Origin: a virus
Length of the DNA stretch: 62,991 nt
Reading direction: 5' to 3' (one strand)
IMG/VR virus record: IMGVR_UViG_3300010375_000003
Location: 1 to 62,991 of that record
The translations under genes and the position numbers were made by a program. This document shows positions 30,500 through 39,030 of this stretch, piece after piece; positions within the stretch are counted from its first letter, which is position 1, and each line of letters opens with the position of its first letter. Under the pieces are notes generated by a model, which was not told the DNA's origin, did not search any database, and was given only the letters and a program-made list of their open reading frames with translations.

Positions 30500-31066
30500 A
30501 TGACGCCTGAGCGGCGTGATGTCGATGGCTGGTGCATCCTCAGGACGAGTGGTGCCCGCACGCTGCGACTAGCAGAGTCACTGATGGCGGCCGGGCTAGA
30601 TGCATGGTCGCCTGAGATGATGGTCACGCGGCGCCAGGGCAGGATGCGCAAGCGCGTCGAGGTGTCGACGCCCATCCTGCCGACGTTCGTGTTCGCCAGG
30701 GCTCGGCATATCGCTGAGCTGCAGGCATGCCGTATGCTGCCCATCAACCCACATCCGGGCTTCTCGATCTTCCGGCATCTCGGCCGCTATCCCGTCGTCG
30801 CCGACAAGGACATTGTTGCCTTGCGCGCGGAGGAGGAGCGTGCCCGGGTGGTTGTCTTGAAGCGCACTCGCCGCACGGTACCGATTGGATCGCGGGTGAC
30901 CATGTCCGAGGGCGCCTTTGCGGGCCTGACCGGGATCGTCGAGCGCAGCGATGGGAAGTCAGCGCTCGTCTGCTTTGGTGGTGGCTTCTCCGTATCCATT
31001 GCCACTTGGCTTTTGCCCGATGATAAAGTAGAGGCCAGTTCGTCTAACCGAGGCAAAGCCGCCTGA
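30500..31066 (+). CDS. NusG-like transcription antiterminator
   Basis: 188 residues from ATG at 30500 (GTG at 30488 is an alternative). Residues 9-75 read as a NusG N-terminal domain: DGWCILRTSGARTLRLAESL, then GLDAWSPEM and PILPTFVFARA. Residues 127-165 are a KOW domain: PIGSRVTMSEGAFAGLTGIV. NusG paralogues such as RfaH and LoaP bind RNA polymerase and suppress pausing or termination. Lying between replication and packaging genes, this one is the best candidate for the late-gene regulator, the job done by Q in lambda. Confidence 0.8.
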   Translation: MTPERRDVDGWCILRTSGARTLRLAESLMAAGLDAWSPEMMVTRRQGRMRKRVEVSTPILPTFVFARARHIAELQACRMLPINPHPGFSIFRHLGRYPVVADKDIVALRAEEERARVVVLKRTRRTVPIGSRVTMSEGAFAGLTGIVERSDGKSALVCFGGGFSVSIATWLLPDDKVEASSSNRGKAA

Positions 31067-31091
31067 GCGGCATGGCGATTGTTCGAGGCCC

Positions 31092-31475
31092 ATGCGGGAC
31101 TCCGTCGCCAACGACACGGAGAGCACCGCTTTCCGGTCCGTCCGAAGGCATGCAAACAAGCAGATGACCTGGTCGACCAAGTCCCGCCATGCGCGTGGTT
31201 ATGGCGCCGCGCACGAAAAGATGCGCAAGCATCTGATGAAGACGGTGATCTTCTGCGAGGAGTGCACCCGGAAGGGTTTCGTAACCAAGGGCACGATAGC
31301 CGATCACAAGCGATCGCTCGCCAAGGGTGGCGATGGATCACGCGAGAACTATCAGCTCCTGTGCGTGCCGTGTCATGACCGCAAGACCGCGGAGGACGCA
31401 GGCCGCAGCGTGCGGCAGCCCATCGGCGCCGACGGATGGCCGGTTACGGAACCACCCCGCCAGCGCAGGCGATAG
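31092..31475 (+). CDS. HNH endonuclease, packaging-associated
   Basis: 127 residues, or 103 if the ATG at 31164 (MTWSTKSRHARGYG) is the true start; the ribosome sites do not decide. HNH parts: CEEC at 55-58, DH at 71-72, Asn87 and CVPCH at 91-95, a zinc-bound beta-beta-alpha metal nuclease. HNH proteins next to terminase genes are known to help cut the cos site in HK97-like phages. Its stop is 100 bases before the small terminase gene. Confidence 0.85.
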   Translation: MRDSVANDTESTAFRSVRRHANKQMTWSTKSRHARGYGAAHEKMRKHLMKTVIFCEECTRKGFVTKGTIADHKRSLAKGGDGSRENYQLLCVPCHDRKTAEDAGRSVRQPIGADGWPVTEPPRQRRR

Positions 31476-31489
31476 CCCCCGGGGGGGGG
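31476..31489. other. C5-G9 tract before terS, possible cos region
   Basis: Five C followed by nine G right after the HNH stop, then about 88 bases without a gene before terS. The C5G5 core is palindromic. Cos sites often lie between HNH and small terminase genes, so the end of the virion DNA may be near. The position is suggestive; no known cos sequence is matched. Confidence 0.3.
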
Positions 31490-31577
31490 CGGTCGAATCC
31501 TTCAGGGCGGCGACCTCCGGGACCGATGCCCAACCAAACAAAGCAAAAAACCATATTGATTGTCTGAGAGGCTTAAT

Positions 31578-31973
31578 ATGGCGGCACGTGGCCCCAAGCC
31601 GAAGGCCGCGCAGTTGCGCCTGGTCGACGGCACGCACCGACCGGCGCGGCACGGCCAGGCCGAGAAAGCCAAGGCCAAGGTCGACGCCGCGATCACCAGC
31701 TTCGGGAAGCTGATCCGGCCCGCCCATCTCAAAGGCGAGGCGCTGGCGGCATGGAAGAAATTCATCGAGCCGGCTGGCTGGCTGGACGGTTCGCGCGAAG
31801 CCGCGGCGGTAGCTTTTTGCGAGCTGTGGAAGGAATTCCGCTTCAACCCCCAGGGGTTTCCCTCATCGAAGCACGGCCAGATGCGCGCCTATATGGCCGA
31901 GCTCGGGCTGACCGACGAGCGCAATCGCGGCAAGAGCGATGACGGTCCGAAAGACCCGTTCTTCAACGACTGA
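31578..31973 (+). CDS. terS: Small terminase subunit, P27 family
   Basis: 131 residues from ATG at 31578, preceded by AGAGG. The P27 opening is clear (AARGPKPKAAQLRLVDGTHR), followed by helices (HLKGEALAAWKKFIEPAGWL, then AVAFCELWKEF). It binds the packaging site and feeds DNA to the large subunit. Its end overlaps terL by 35 bases. Confidence 0.85.
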   Translation: MAARGPKPKAAQLRLVDGTHRPARHGQAEKAKAKVDAAITSFGKLIRPAHLKGEALAAWKKFIEPAGWLDGSREAAAVAFCELWKEFRFNPQGFPSSKHGQMRAYMAELGLTDERNRGKSDDGPKDPFFND

Positions 31974-33816
31974 TCATCGCGTCCTCGCTTATGCCAAGCG
32001 CGTCACCACAGGCAAGATCGTCGCCGGCCCGCATGTCCGCAACGCCTGCCGTCGGCATATCGATGACCTTAAGCGCGGCGGCAAGCGCCGGCTCCGCTTC
32101 AATCCCGAGGTCGCCGATCGCGCGATCGCGTTCTTCGAAACCAGGCTTCGGCTGAGCGAGGGCCAGTTCGAAGGCAAGCCCCTACTCCTGCACGAGAGCC
32201 AGGCATTCAAGATCGGCAGCCTGTTCGGCTGGCAATACGAGCACCCCACCCACGGATGGGTTCGTCGCTTCCGACGCGTCTATATCGAAGAGGGAAAGGG
32301 CAACGGTAAGTCGCCGATCGCCGGCGGCATCGGGCTCTACGGCATGATGGCCGACGGCGAGACCGGCGCCGAGATCTACAGCGCCGGCGCGACCAAGGCC
32401 CAGGCGGGCATCCTGTTCCAGGACGCCGTCAAGATGGTCAACCAATCGCCGGAGCTGAAGGCTCGGCTCAAGCAAAGCGGCGCCGAGGGCAGCGTCCACA
32501 ATCTCGGCTACCTCGCCAAGTCCAGCTTCTTCCGCCCGATCAGCCGCGAGGCGCGCAAGACAGGTTCGGGCCCGCGCCCGCATATGGCGCTGTGCGACGA
32601 GATCCACGAACACCCCGATGGCGGCGTGATCGAGATGCTCGAGCGCGGCTTCAAGTTCCGCCGCCAGCCGATGCTGGTGATGATCACCAACAGCGGCAGC
32701 AACCGCAATTCGATCTGCTGGGCCGAGCACGAACATGCCGTCCGCGTCGCCGCGGGCAATCCCGACGCCAAGGATGGTGACGCCGCCTATCTCGGCGAGG
32801 TCATCGACGACACCACCTTCAGCTATGTCTGCGCGCTAGATCCTGGCGACGACCCCCTCAACGACCCGAGCTGCTGGCCGAAGGCCAACCCGCTGCTCGG
32901 CGTCACGATCGATCACGATTACCTCGCCGGCGTCGTCAAGCAAGCGCTGCAGATGCCGTCGAAACGCAATGGCATCCTGCGTCTGCATTTCTGCCAATGG
33001 ACCGACGCCGAAACAGCGTGGATGACGCGCGAGATCCTGGAGCCCTGCCTGGCCGATTTTGACCCGGCCATTCACCACGGCAAGCGCATGGCGCTCAGCC
33101 TCGATTTGTCGCAGAATCGCGACATCACCGCCAAGGGCGCCTGCGTCGAGACAGGTAGCGTTGAGGTGCCGGTCAAGGTCGGTGACGACACGGTCATGAT
33201 CCGGAAGCCGACCTATGACGCATGGGTCGAGGCCTGGACACCGGGGGATACAATCGAGTCCCGCGCGCAGCGCGACAAGGCGCCCTATCTCGTCTGGCGC
33301 GACGCCGGGCATATCCACGCTCCCAAGGGCCAGAGCATCCGGTTCGACCACGTCGCGCAATCGATTGCCGACGACGACCGCTACTACGACGTCGGGCTGA
33401 TCGCCTACGATCGCTACGCCTTCCGCAAGTTCGAGGAGGAATGCCAGGCGATCGGCCTGTCACTCGAATTCATCGAACATCCCCAGGCCGGCGCCAAGAA
33501 GGGCAAGATCACCGAGGCGATCAAGACCGCCGCCAAGCGCGACCAGCGCGAGGTGGATGGTCTCTGGATGCCCGGCTCTCTCCGCGCTTTCGAGGAAGCG
33601 CTGCTCGAGGGGCGTATCAGGATCCGGCGCAATCCCGTTGTCATCTCGGCGATCATGTCCGCTGTCACCGACGAGGATCGCTGGGGCAATCACTGGCTCG
33701 CCAAGGAGCGGTCCACCAACAAGATCGACTGCGCCGTCGCGCTCGCGATGGTCATCGGGGCGATGCTGATCATGCCGCCCAGTGAGAACGACACGTTCCA
33801 AATGCTTGTTCTCTGA
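31939..33816 (+). CDS. terL: Large terminase subunit
   Basis: 625 residues of the Terminase_1 type. Parts: adenine-binding region LLLHESQAFKIGSLFGW at 82-98, Walker A-like EEGKGNGKS at 117-125, Walker B HMALCDEIHE at 215-224, and a C-terminal RNase-H-like nuclease beginning near ALSLDLSQNRDI. It is the ATP-driven packaging motor and cuts concatemers. Length is normal for HK97-type phages. Confidence 0.95.
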   Translation: MTVRKTRSSTTDHRVLAYAKRVTTGKIVAGPHVRNACRRHIDDLKRGGKRRLRFNPEVADRAIAFFETRLRLSEGQFEGKPLLLHESQAFKIGSLFGWQYEHPTHGWVRRFRRVYIEEGKGNGKSPIAGGIGLYGMMADGETGAEIYSAGATKAQAGILFQDAVKMVNQSPELKARLKQSGAEGSVHNLGYLAKSSFFRPISREARKTGSGPRPHMALCDEIHEHPDGGVIEMLERGFKFRRQPMLVMITNSGSNRNSICWAEHEHAVRVAAGNPDAKDGDAAYLGEVIDDTTFSYVCALDPGDDPLNDPSCWPKANPLLGVTIDHDYLAGVVKQALQMPSKRNGILRLHFCQWTDAETAWMTREILEPCLADFDPAIHHGKRMALSLDLSQNRDITAKGACVETGSVEVPVKVGDDTVMIRKPTYDAWVEAWTPGDTIESRAQRDKAPYLVWRDAGHIHAPKGQSIRFDHVAQSIADDDRYYDVGLIAYDRYAFRKFEEECQAIGLSLEFIEHPQAGAKKGKITEAIKTAAKRDQREVDGLWMPGSLRAFEEALLEGRIRIRRNPVVISAIMSAVTDEDRWGNHWLAKERSTNKIDCAVALAMVIGAMLIMPPSENDTFQMLVL

Positions 33817-33826
33817 GGAGACCACC

Positions 33827-34450
33827 ATGAACAACCGGGCCTATTCGGTCCTCTCGGTCAAGGCGATCGACGAGGCCAAGCGCACTATCAGTGGCATCGC
33901 GACGACCCCTGAGGTCGATCGCATGGGCGACATTGTCGAGCCGCTCGGCGTCAAGTTCACCAATCCCATGCCTTTCCTGTGGCAGCACGAGCACGACAAG
34001 CCGATCGGCTGGGTCAAGTTCGGCCAGCCCTCCGCGAATGGCATCCCCTTCGAGGCAGAGGTTGCCCAGACCACAGAGGCAGGCGAGCTGAAGGACATGC
34101 TCGATTACGCCTGGCAGTCCATCAAGATGGGCTTGGTCAGGGCCGTGAGCATCGGTTTCCGCGCGCTGGAATATGCGTTCATGGAGACCGGCGGCATCCG
34201 CTTCATCGAATGTGAAGTGTACGAGCTCAGCGCCGTCACGATTCCCGCCAACGCCGACGCGCTGATGAGCGCCGTCAAGTCGATCGATGCCGCCCTGCGC
34301 AAGGACGCCGGCGTCGCCGAACCCGAAATTCCCGCCGCACCGGACAATGCCGCGACAGGCAAGACCGTCCGGGTCGTCAAGCTGGAAGCCCCTGCCCGCG
34401 ATCGGGCGGAACCTTTCGTCATCCGTTCGATCAAAAGGAATGTGAAATGA
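33827..34450 (+). CDS. HK97-type prohead protease
   Basis: 207 residues from ATG at 33827 (GAGGAG upstream). S78 protease features: catalytic His in LWQHEHDKPIG (His54/His56) and catalytic Ser108 in RAVSIGF. It should trim the N-terminal delta region of the capsid protein during maturation. It overlaps the capsid gene by four bases. Confidence 0.9.
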   Translation: MNNRAYSVLSVKAIDEAKRTISGIATTPEVDRMGDIVEPLGVKFTNPMPFLWQHEHDKPIGWVKFGQPSANGIPFEAEVAQTTEAGELKDMLDYAWQSIKMGLVRAVSIGFRALEYAFMETGGIRFIECEVYELSAVTIPANADALMSAVKSIDAALRKDAGVAEPEIPAAPDNAATGKTVRVVKLEAPARDRAEPFVIRSIKRNVK

Positions 34451-35907
34451 GCAAGTTCAGCGAGCAGATCACTGCTTATGAGGCCAAGCGTGCCTCGACC
34501 GTCTCCGCCATGGAGGCGATCATGTCCAAGGCTGCCGGCGAGGGCACGACCCTCGACGCCGCGCAGTCCGAAGAATATGACGGCCACGTCGCCGACATCG
34601 AAGCGATCGACAAGCATCTCGATCGCCTCCGCTCGGCGGAAAAGGCGACTGCGGCCGTCGCCAAGCCCGTCGAGGGCGTGACCGACGCCGAAAAGGCCGC
34701 CGCTGCCCGCGGTGGCATCATCCAGGTCAAGGCCCAGCCCAAGCTTGCCCCGGGCATCGAGTTCGCTCGCCTGGTCAAGTCGCTCGGCGCCGCCAAGGGC
34801 GATATGGGTCGCGCGGAACGCATCGCGGTCTCGCGCTATGGTGCGGACTCGAATGCCGCCGGCGCGCTCAAGGCAATCTACGAGCGCGGCAGCGACAAGC
34901 TGGAGTTCGCCGGCTTCGAGGCGTTCCAGAAGGCCGCCGTTGTCGCCGGTTCGGCGGTTTCGGGCACCTGGGCATCCGATCTGGTCCTGACCGAGGGTGG
35001 CGCCTTCGCCGACTTCGCCGAGTTCCTGCGTCCGCAGACGATCATCGGCAAGTTCGGCACCGGCAATATCCCGGCGCTGCGTGCGGTTCCGTTCGATACC
35101 GCGCTCGGCATCTCGACCGCGGCGGGCGGCGGTTACTGGGTCGGCGAAGGCAAGCCGATTCCGATGACCGCGTTCAATGCCGACAAGAGCAGCCTGTCGC
35201 CGCTCAAGTGCGGCAACATCGTCGCTCTGACCGAAGAGCTGCTGATGCGCGAATCGTACAGCGCGGAAACGCTTGTCCGCGACGAAATGGCGGGCGCGCT
35301 GATCCAGCTCTGCGACACGACGTTCATCGACCCGACCAATGCGGGTACGGCGGGCGCCAAGCCGGCGTCGATCGCCTATGGTGCGCCGCATAGCGCTGCG
35401 TCGGGGTCGGGCGATGCCGACGACATCCGCGTCGACCTCCGCTCGCTGATCAATGAATTCATCACGGCCAACTCGCAGAGTGCCGGGATCGTCATTGTGA
35501 TGCGCGCAAGCGACGCGCTGGGTGCGGGTATGCTGGTCAACGCCCTCGGGCAGGCCGAATTCCCTAACATCAGCATGGGTGGCGGCACGCTGTTCCCGGG
35601 CCTGTCGGTCCTTACCTCGAACTCGGTGCCCGCGGGCGTCGTCGTCGCGGTGCAACCGAACGACATCTACCTGGCCGACGATGGCGGGTTCTCGATCGAT
35701 GTGAGCCGCGAGGCTTCGATCGAGATGCTCGACAACCCGACCAACGATGTCGTGACCCCGACGGCCACGTCGATGGTCTCGCTGTGGCAGACCGATTCGG
35801 TCGGCTTCAAGGCGATCCGCGTGATCAACTGGAAGAAGCGCCGCGCCACGGCGGTTGCGTATCTGTCCGGCGTCGCCTGGGGCGGCTCGGTCAACGACCT
35901 CAGCTAA
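34447..35907 (+). CDS. Major capsid protein, HK97 fold
   Basis: 486 residues. The first 110 or so are charged and coiled-coil-like (ITAYEAKRASTVSAMEAIMS, later DIEAIDKHLDRLRSAEKA), the scaffolding delta region removed by the protease. The HK97 capsid fold follows, with ALRAVPFDTALGI, YWVGEGKPIPMTAFNADKSS and LLMRESYSAETLVRDEMA. A strong terminator-like hairpin stands after the gene. Confidence 0.95.
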   Translation: MSKFSEQITAYEAKRASTVSAMEAIMSKAAGEGTTLDAAQSEEYDGHVADIEAIDKHLDRLRSAEKATAAVAKPVEGVTDAEKAAAARGGIIQVKAQPKLAPGIEFARLVKSLGAAKGDMGRAERIAVSRYGADSNAAGALKAIYERGSDKLEFAGFEAFQKAAVVAGSAVSGTWASDLVLTEGGAFADFAEFLRPQTIIGKFGTGNIPALRAVPFDTALGISTAAGGGYWVGEGKPIPMTAFNADKSSLSPLKCGNIVALTEELLMRESYSAETLVRDEMAGALIQLCDTTFIDPTNAGTAGAKPASIAYGAPHSAASGSGDADDIRVDLRSLINEFITANSQSAGIVIVMRASDALGAGMLVNALGQAEFPNISMGGGTLFPGLSVLTSNSVPAGVVVAVQPNDIYLADDGGFSIDVSREASIEMLDNPTNDVVTPTATSMVSLWQTDSVGFKAIRVINWKKRRATAVAYLSGVAWGGSVNDLS

Positions 35908-35927
35908 CCGTAACCCGGTTGTGGGGG

Positions 35928-35958
35928 ATGGGGCGGGTCTTCGGGCCCGCCCCATTTT
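35928..35958 (+). terminator. Intrinsic-terminator-like hairpin after the capsid gene
   Basis: A 12-base-pair GC-rich stem (with one T-G pair) closed by a TTCG tetraloop, followed by TTTT with the stem end overlapping it. Very stable. It could end or attenuate transcription, giving more capsid message than downstream message, or protect the 3' end after processing. Confidence 0.7.
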
Positions 35959-35972
35959 GAAGGAGAGACACG

Positions 35973-36335
35973 ATGGCGCACCGCAAACTGACCGCCAAGA
36001 AGAGCTTCCGCTACGGCACCAGGATGCTGACCGCCGGCGATCCGGTGACGATGAGCGGCCCGCAGGCGCGCTTGCATGGCCATCTCGGCAATGTCGGCGA
36101 AGGCCCCACCAGGGCACAGGCGCGCGCGCGCAAGCGCGCGGCACCCGCCCCGGCGCCGGCTGCACCATCGCCTGCCCCGGCCGCGCCAGCGCCGGCCGTT
36201 TCCACGCCGCCCGCAGAAACCGCGCCGGCGACCGATCTGCCTACGCTGCGCGCTGCCTATGAGAAGAAGTTCGGCAAGAAGCCGTTCAACGGCTGGCCGG
36301 CCGCCACCCTGATCGAGAAGCTGGCGGTCGAATGA
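35973..36335 (+). CDS. Head-region protein with SAP-like C-terminus
   Basis: 120 residues: a beta-rich N-terminal part (TAKKSFRYGTRMLTAGDPVT), an Ala/Pro linker of about 45 residues, and a C-terminal LRAAYEKKFGKKPFNGWPAA, a small helix-extended-helix motif seen in many phage head-region proteins. Preceded by AAGGAGAG. Possibly a decoration or connector helper. Confidence 0.6.
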   Translation: MAHRKLTAKKSFRYGTRMLTAGDPVTMSGPQARLHGHLGNVGEGPTRAQARARKRAAPAPAPAAPSPAPAAPAPAVSTPPAETAPATDLPTLRAAYEKKFGKKPFNGWPAATLIEKLAVE

Positions 36336-36928
36336 CCGCGTCGCTCGCCTATCGGAAGAACGAAGCCGCGATCCTGCGCGGCGACGTGCCCGACAAATAT
36401 ACGCGGCTGCTGCCCCACATCTCGGGACGCCGCATTCTCGAATTCGGATCGGCCGAAGGAGTCCTGGCGTTGCTGTTGGCGAAAGCCGGCAAAACCGTCA
36501 CCGCCGTCGAGCAGAATAACGAGCGGCATGCCGCCGCGCTTCAGCTGCGCGACGCGTGGTTGGCGGCCGGGATTCTCCCGCGCCGCGCCAAGGTCAACTT
36601 TGCGGCCGGCAGCGCGATCGAGGCCATGTCCGTGTTCGACCCCGGCACCTTCGACACCCTGGTCGCCGTCCGCATGATCTATTACCTCCGCGACTCGATC
36701 GACGCGGTGTTCGCCGCGGTCGCCGAGCGCATCCCCAACGTCGTGATCTGCGGCAACGCCAATCGCGCTGCCCGTCACGCCGCCGGCATTCCGCATGAAG
36801 GGCTCGGCGAGTTCAACGTCTATGCCTCCGCGCCCGGCATGCGCGCGCTGCTTGAGCGACACGGCTATCGCATCGTCACCGAGATCACCAAGGGCGACCC
36901 GATCCTCGTCGGGCAGAAGGATGGATGA
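36332..36928 (+). CDS. Class I SAM methyltransferase
   Basis: 198 residues with a Rossmann methyltransferase core: motif I RILEFGSAEGVLALLLA near 34-50, acidic VEQNN at the end of the second strand, and FDTLVAVRMIYYLRD as the motif IV region. The N-terminal ILRGDVPDKYTRLLPHISG fits small-molecule or glycan methylases. It opens a four-gene transferase cassette between capsid and portal. Confidence 0.8.
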   Translation: MTASLAYRKNEAAILRGDVPDKYTRLLPHISGRRILEFGSAEGVLALLLAKAGKTVTAVEQNNERHAAALQLRDAWLAAGILPRRAKVNFAAGSAIEAMSVFDPGTFDTLVAVRMIYYLRDSIDAVFAAVAERIPNVVICGNANRAARHAAGIPHEGLGEFNVYASAPGMRALLERHGYRIVTEITKGDPILVGQKDG

Positions 36929-37403
36929 CGTTGCCTGGGTGAATCCCGGTGACGTGTCATTCAAGATTTCTCCGGTCCACGACCTGCGCGGCGCCATGCC
37001 TGGCGACTGGGATCTGGTCCGCCGCTTTCCGCTGGCCGATGCGGTCAAACACCGGTCGATCGAGCAACGCTATGCCCAGGGCCTGCGCTGGGAAGACACC
37101 GACCTGTTCCGGCAGGTGTATGCCCGCCGCATCGAGCACGGCGACAACGTCCGCGGCGAGACGACGATGCAGGGCCTCGCCGCCCAATATTATGGCCGCG
37201 TCGACCAGCTCTTCGCGAGCATGGAACACGACGGCTTCGTTCTCACCGTCGCGGGCCGTCCGGTCCCACTCCCCGACTGGCTTCTCGGCCGCGGCGGTGA
37301 GGTCTTCATCGGCAACCAGGGCAACCACCGCCTCGCCATCGCGCGGGTGCTGGGGCTCGACAAGATCGCAGGCAGGATAAGATGCAGGCATTGCTCGACC
37401 TAA
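36921..37403 (+). CDS. ParB-fold-like protein of the transferase cassette
   Basis: 160 residues from ATG at 36921 (eight-base overlap with the methylase). The end carries GEVFIGNQGNHRLAIARVLG, which resembles the (D/N)G.HRL..A motif of ParB/Srx-fold proteins. Similar proteins occur next to glycosyl- and methyltransferase genes in bacteria and archaea. Its role there is unknown. Confidence 0.5.
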   Translation: MDDVAWVNPGDVSFKISPVHDLRGAMPGDWDLVRRFPLADAVKHRSIEQRYAQGLRWEDTDLFRQVYARRIEHGDNVRGETTMQGLAAQYYGRVDQLFASMEHDGFVLTVAGRPVPLPDWLLGRGGEVFIGNQGNHRLAIARVLGLDKIAGRIRCRHCST

Positions 37404-38311
37404 CTACCATGCCGACGATCCCCGCCATGACGACGGAGGAGGAGCGGCAGCTTTATTACCGCCTCGCCCGTGACGGCGCCGCGCATGGTGCTGTGGTCGA
37501 GATCGGTGCCTGGCTGGGCGCCTCGAGCGCGTTCATCGCCGCCGGAGTCCGCGACAGCGGCATCGACACCAAGGCGCATGTCTACGACCGCTTCGTCTCG
37601 AAACCGGGCCACGCCGCCAAGGTGAAGGCCTGGTACGCGAACCATGCCGCCGACAGCGCGATTCCGATGGGCGCCTGCCTCGAACAGTTCCGCGATAACC
37701 TCGGTCCGCTGATCGAGTTCGTCGAACCGCACCAATGCGAGATCGAGGCGATGCGCTGGGATGGCGGTCCGATCTCGGTGCTGATCACCGACGCGCCGAA
37801 GCGGGTACCGCAGATCTCGCATGTCCTGACTGCGCTGCGCGACGCCTTGCAGCCCGGCGCCGTGATGGCTTGGCAGGATTTCTGCCACTTCCCATCCTAT
37901 GAGATTCCTGCCTGCCTTTACCGGCTGCGCGACCATATCGAGTTCGTCGAGGCTGTGGTCCCCGGTACCACTCTCGCTTTCCGTGTCGTTAAGCCCTGGG
38001 ACGCTGAGATGGTTTCGCCGGCGGCGCTCGCGGTAAAGTCCTGGCAGCCTGAGGATATCAGTGATGCCTGGGGCTTTTGGCATGACGTCGTGCCGACCGA
38101 AAAAGGGGCGCTGTTCGAATGCGGCGCCACCATGTTCCTGTGCGACATCGGCTGGCCTGATCTTGCCGTGCTGGCGCTCGACCGGATACTGCTCAACCTC
38201 GCGGACCAAGTCGCGCCGAAATGGCGCTACCTGCACCGCGAGCGGCCGAGCCTGGTGAAGCGCTATCGCCCGCTGTTCGAGCTGCTGCATCGCAAGGGAC
38301 TGCTCGGCTGA
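37382..38311 (+). CDS. Class I SAM methyltransferase, second of the cassette
   Basis: 309 residues, overlapping the previous gene by 22 bases. Core motifs: VVEIGAWLGASSAFIAAGV as motif I, KAHVYDRFVS as acidic strand-2 end, and ISVLITDAPKR as motif IV region. A long C-terminal part (about 200-309) is unassigned. It belongs to the Methyltransf_24 type often found with sugar-modifying enzymes. Confidence 0.75.
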   Translation: MQALLDLTTMPTIPAMTTEEERQLYYRLARDGAAHGAVVEIGAWLGASSAFIAAGVRDSGIDTKAHVYDRFVSKPGHAAKVKAWYANHAADSAIPMGACLEQFRDNLGPLIEFVEPHQCEIEAMRWDGGPISVLITDAPKRVPQISHVLTALRDALQPGAVMAWQDFCHFPSYEIPACLYRLRDHIEFVEAVVPGTTLAFRVVKPWDAEMVSPAALAVKSWQPEDISDAWGFWHDVVPTEKGALFECGATMFLCDIGWPDLAVLALDRILLNLADQVAPKWRYLHRERPSLVKRYRPLFELLHRKGLLG

Positions 38312-39030
38312 TGCTGACCGTCTTGTCCTGGCTCTGGGCGCAGCCTGGCGGCCGCACGACCTATACCGTCGAGCATGTCGCGACCTGGGCGGCGATGGTG
38401 TCGCGCAACCTGTCGATGCCGCATCGCATCGCCTGCGTGACCGACGCCGAGATTCCCGGCTGGATCGATCGCATCGCCCCGCCGCATGAATTCGACGACA
38501 TCCAGACCGCGAAATGGGCGAACGGGCGACCATCCTGCTACCGCCGATTGTCGATGTTCAGGCGCGATGCCGCGGCGCTCTTCGGCGAACGCTTCGTCTG
38601 CATGGACCTCGACAGCGTGATCTGCGGTTCGCTCGATCCGCTATTCGATCGCGACGAGGACGTCGTGCTGTTCAAGGGCACTGCCGAGGGCCGTCCGTAC
38701 AATGGCAGCATGATGCTGATCCGCGCCGGCTCGCGCCCGCTGGTCTATGACGATTTCTCGCAAGCCGGCGCCGAGCTCGCATCGGAGCGCTTTGTCGGCA
38801 GCGACCAGGCATGGCTCGCGCACGCCCTCGGCCCCGATGAGCCGGTCTGGGCCGGCGAGGACGGTGTGTTCTGGTATGGCGGCGAATATCGCCGGCTCTA
38901 TCGCCGTGGCCGCGCCCGGCCGCGCGTGATCTTCTTTCCAGGCGGCCAGAAGCCCTGGGACCCGCATATCCGCCTGATCGATCACCACGTGGGCCGCCAT
39001 TACGTGGCGGGCGTCAAGGAGGCCGCATGA
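38311..39030 (+). CDS. Glycosyltransferase, GT-A fold
   Basis: 239 residues beginning with a strand MLTVLSWLWAQPGG. The metal-binding DxD motif is Asp99-Leu-Asp101 in FVCMDLDSVICGSLDPLF, and NGSMMLIRAG and FVGSDQAWLAHAL are later GT-A features (compare GT8-type enzymes). TGATG couples it to the methyltransferase. Sugar donor and target cannot be read from sequence. Placement among head genes suggests virion or cell-surface modification. Confidence 0.75.
   Translation: MLTVLSWLWAQPGGRTTYTVEHVATWAAMVSRNLSMPHRIACVTDAEIPGWIDRIAPPHEFDDIQTAKWANGRPSCYRRLSMFRRDAAALFGERFVCMDLDSVICGSLDPLFDRDEDVVLFKGTAEGRPYNGSMMLIRAGSRPLVYDDFSQAGAELASERFVGSDQAWLAHALGPDEPVWAGEDGVFWYGGEYRRLYRRGRARPRVIFFPGGQKPWDPHIRLIDHHVGRHYVAGVKEAA

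Noticed and set aside
34105-36168. Minus-strand frame of 687 codons
   Set aside because: It lies across the capsid and protease genes. High GC at third positions opens long antisense frames; it has no family resemblance and no ribosome site.
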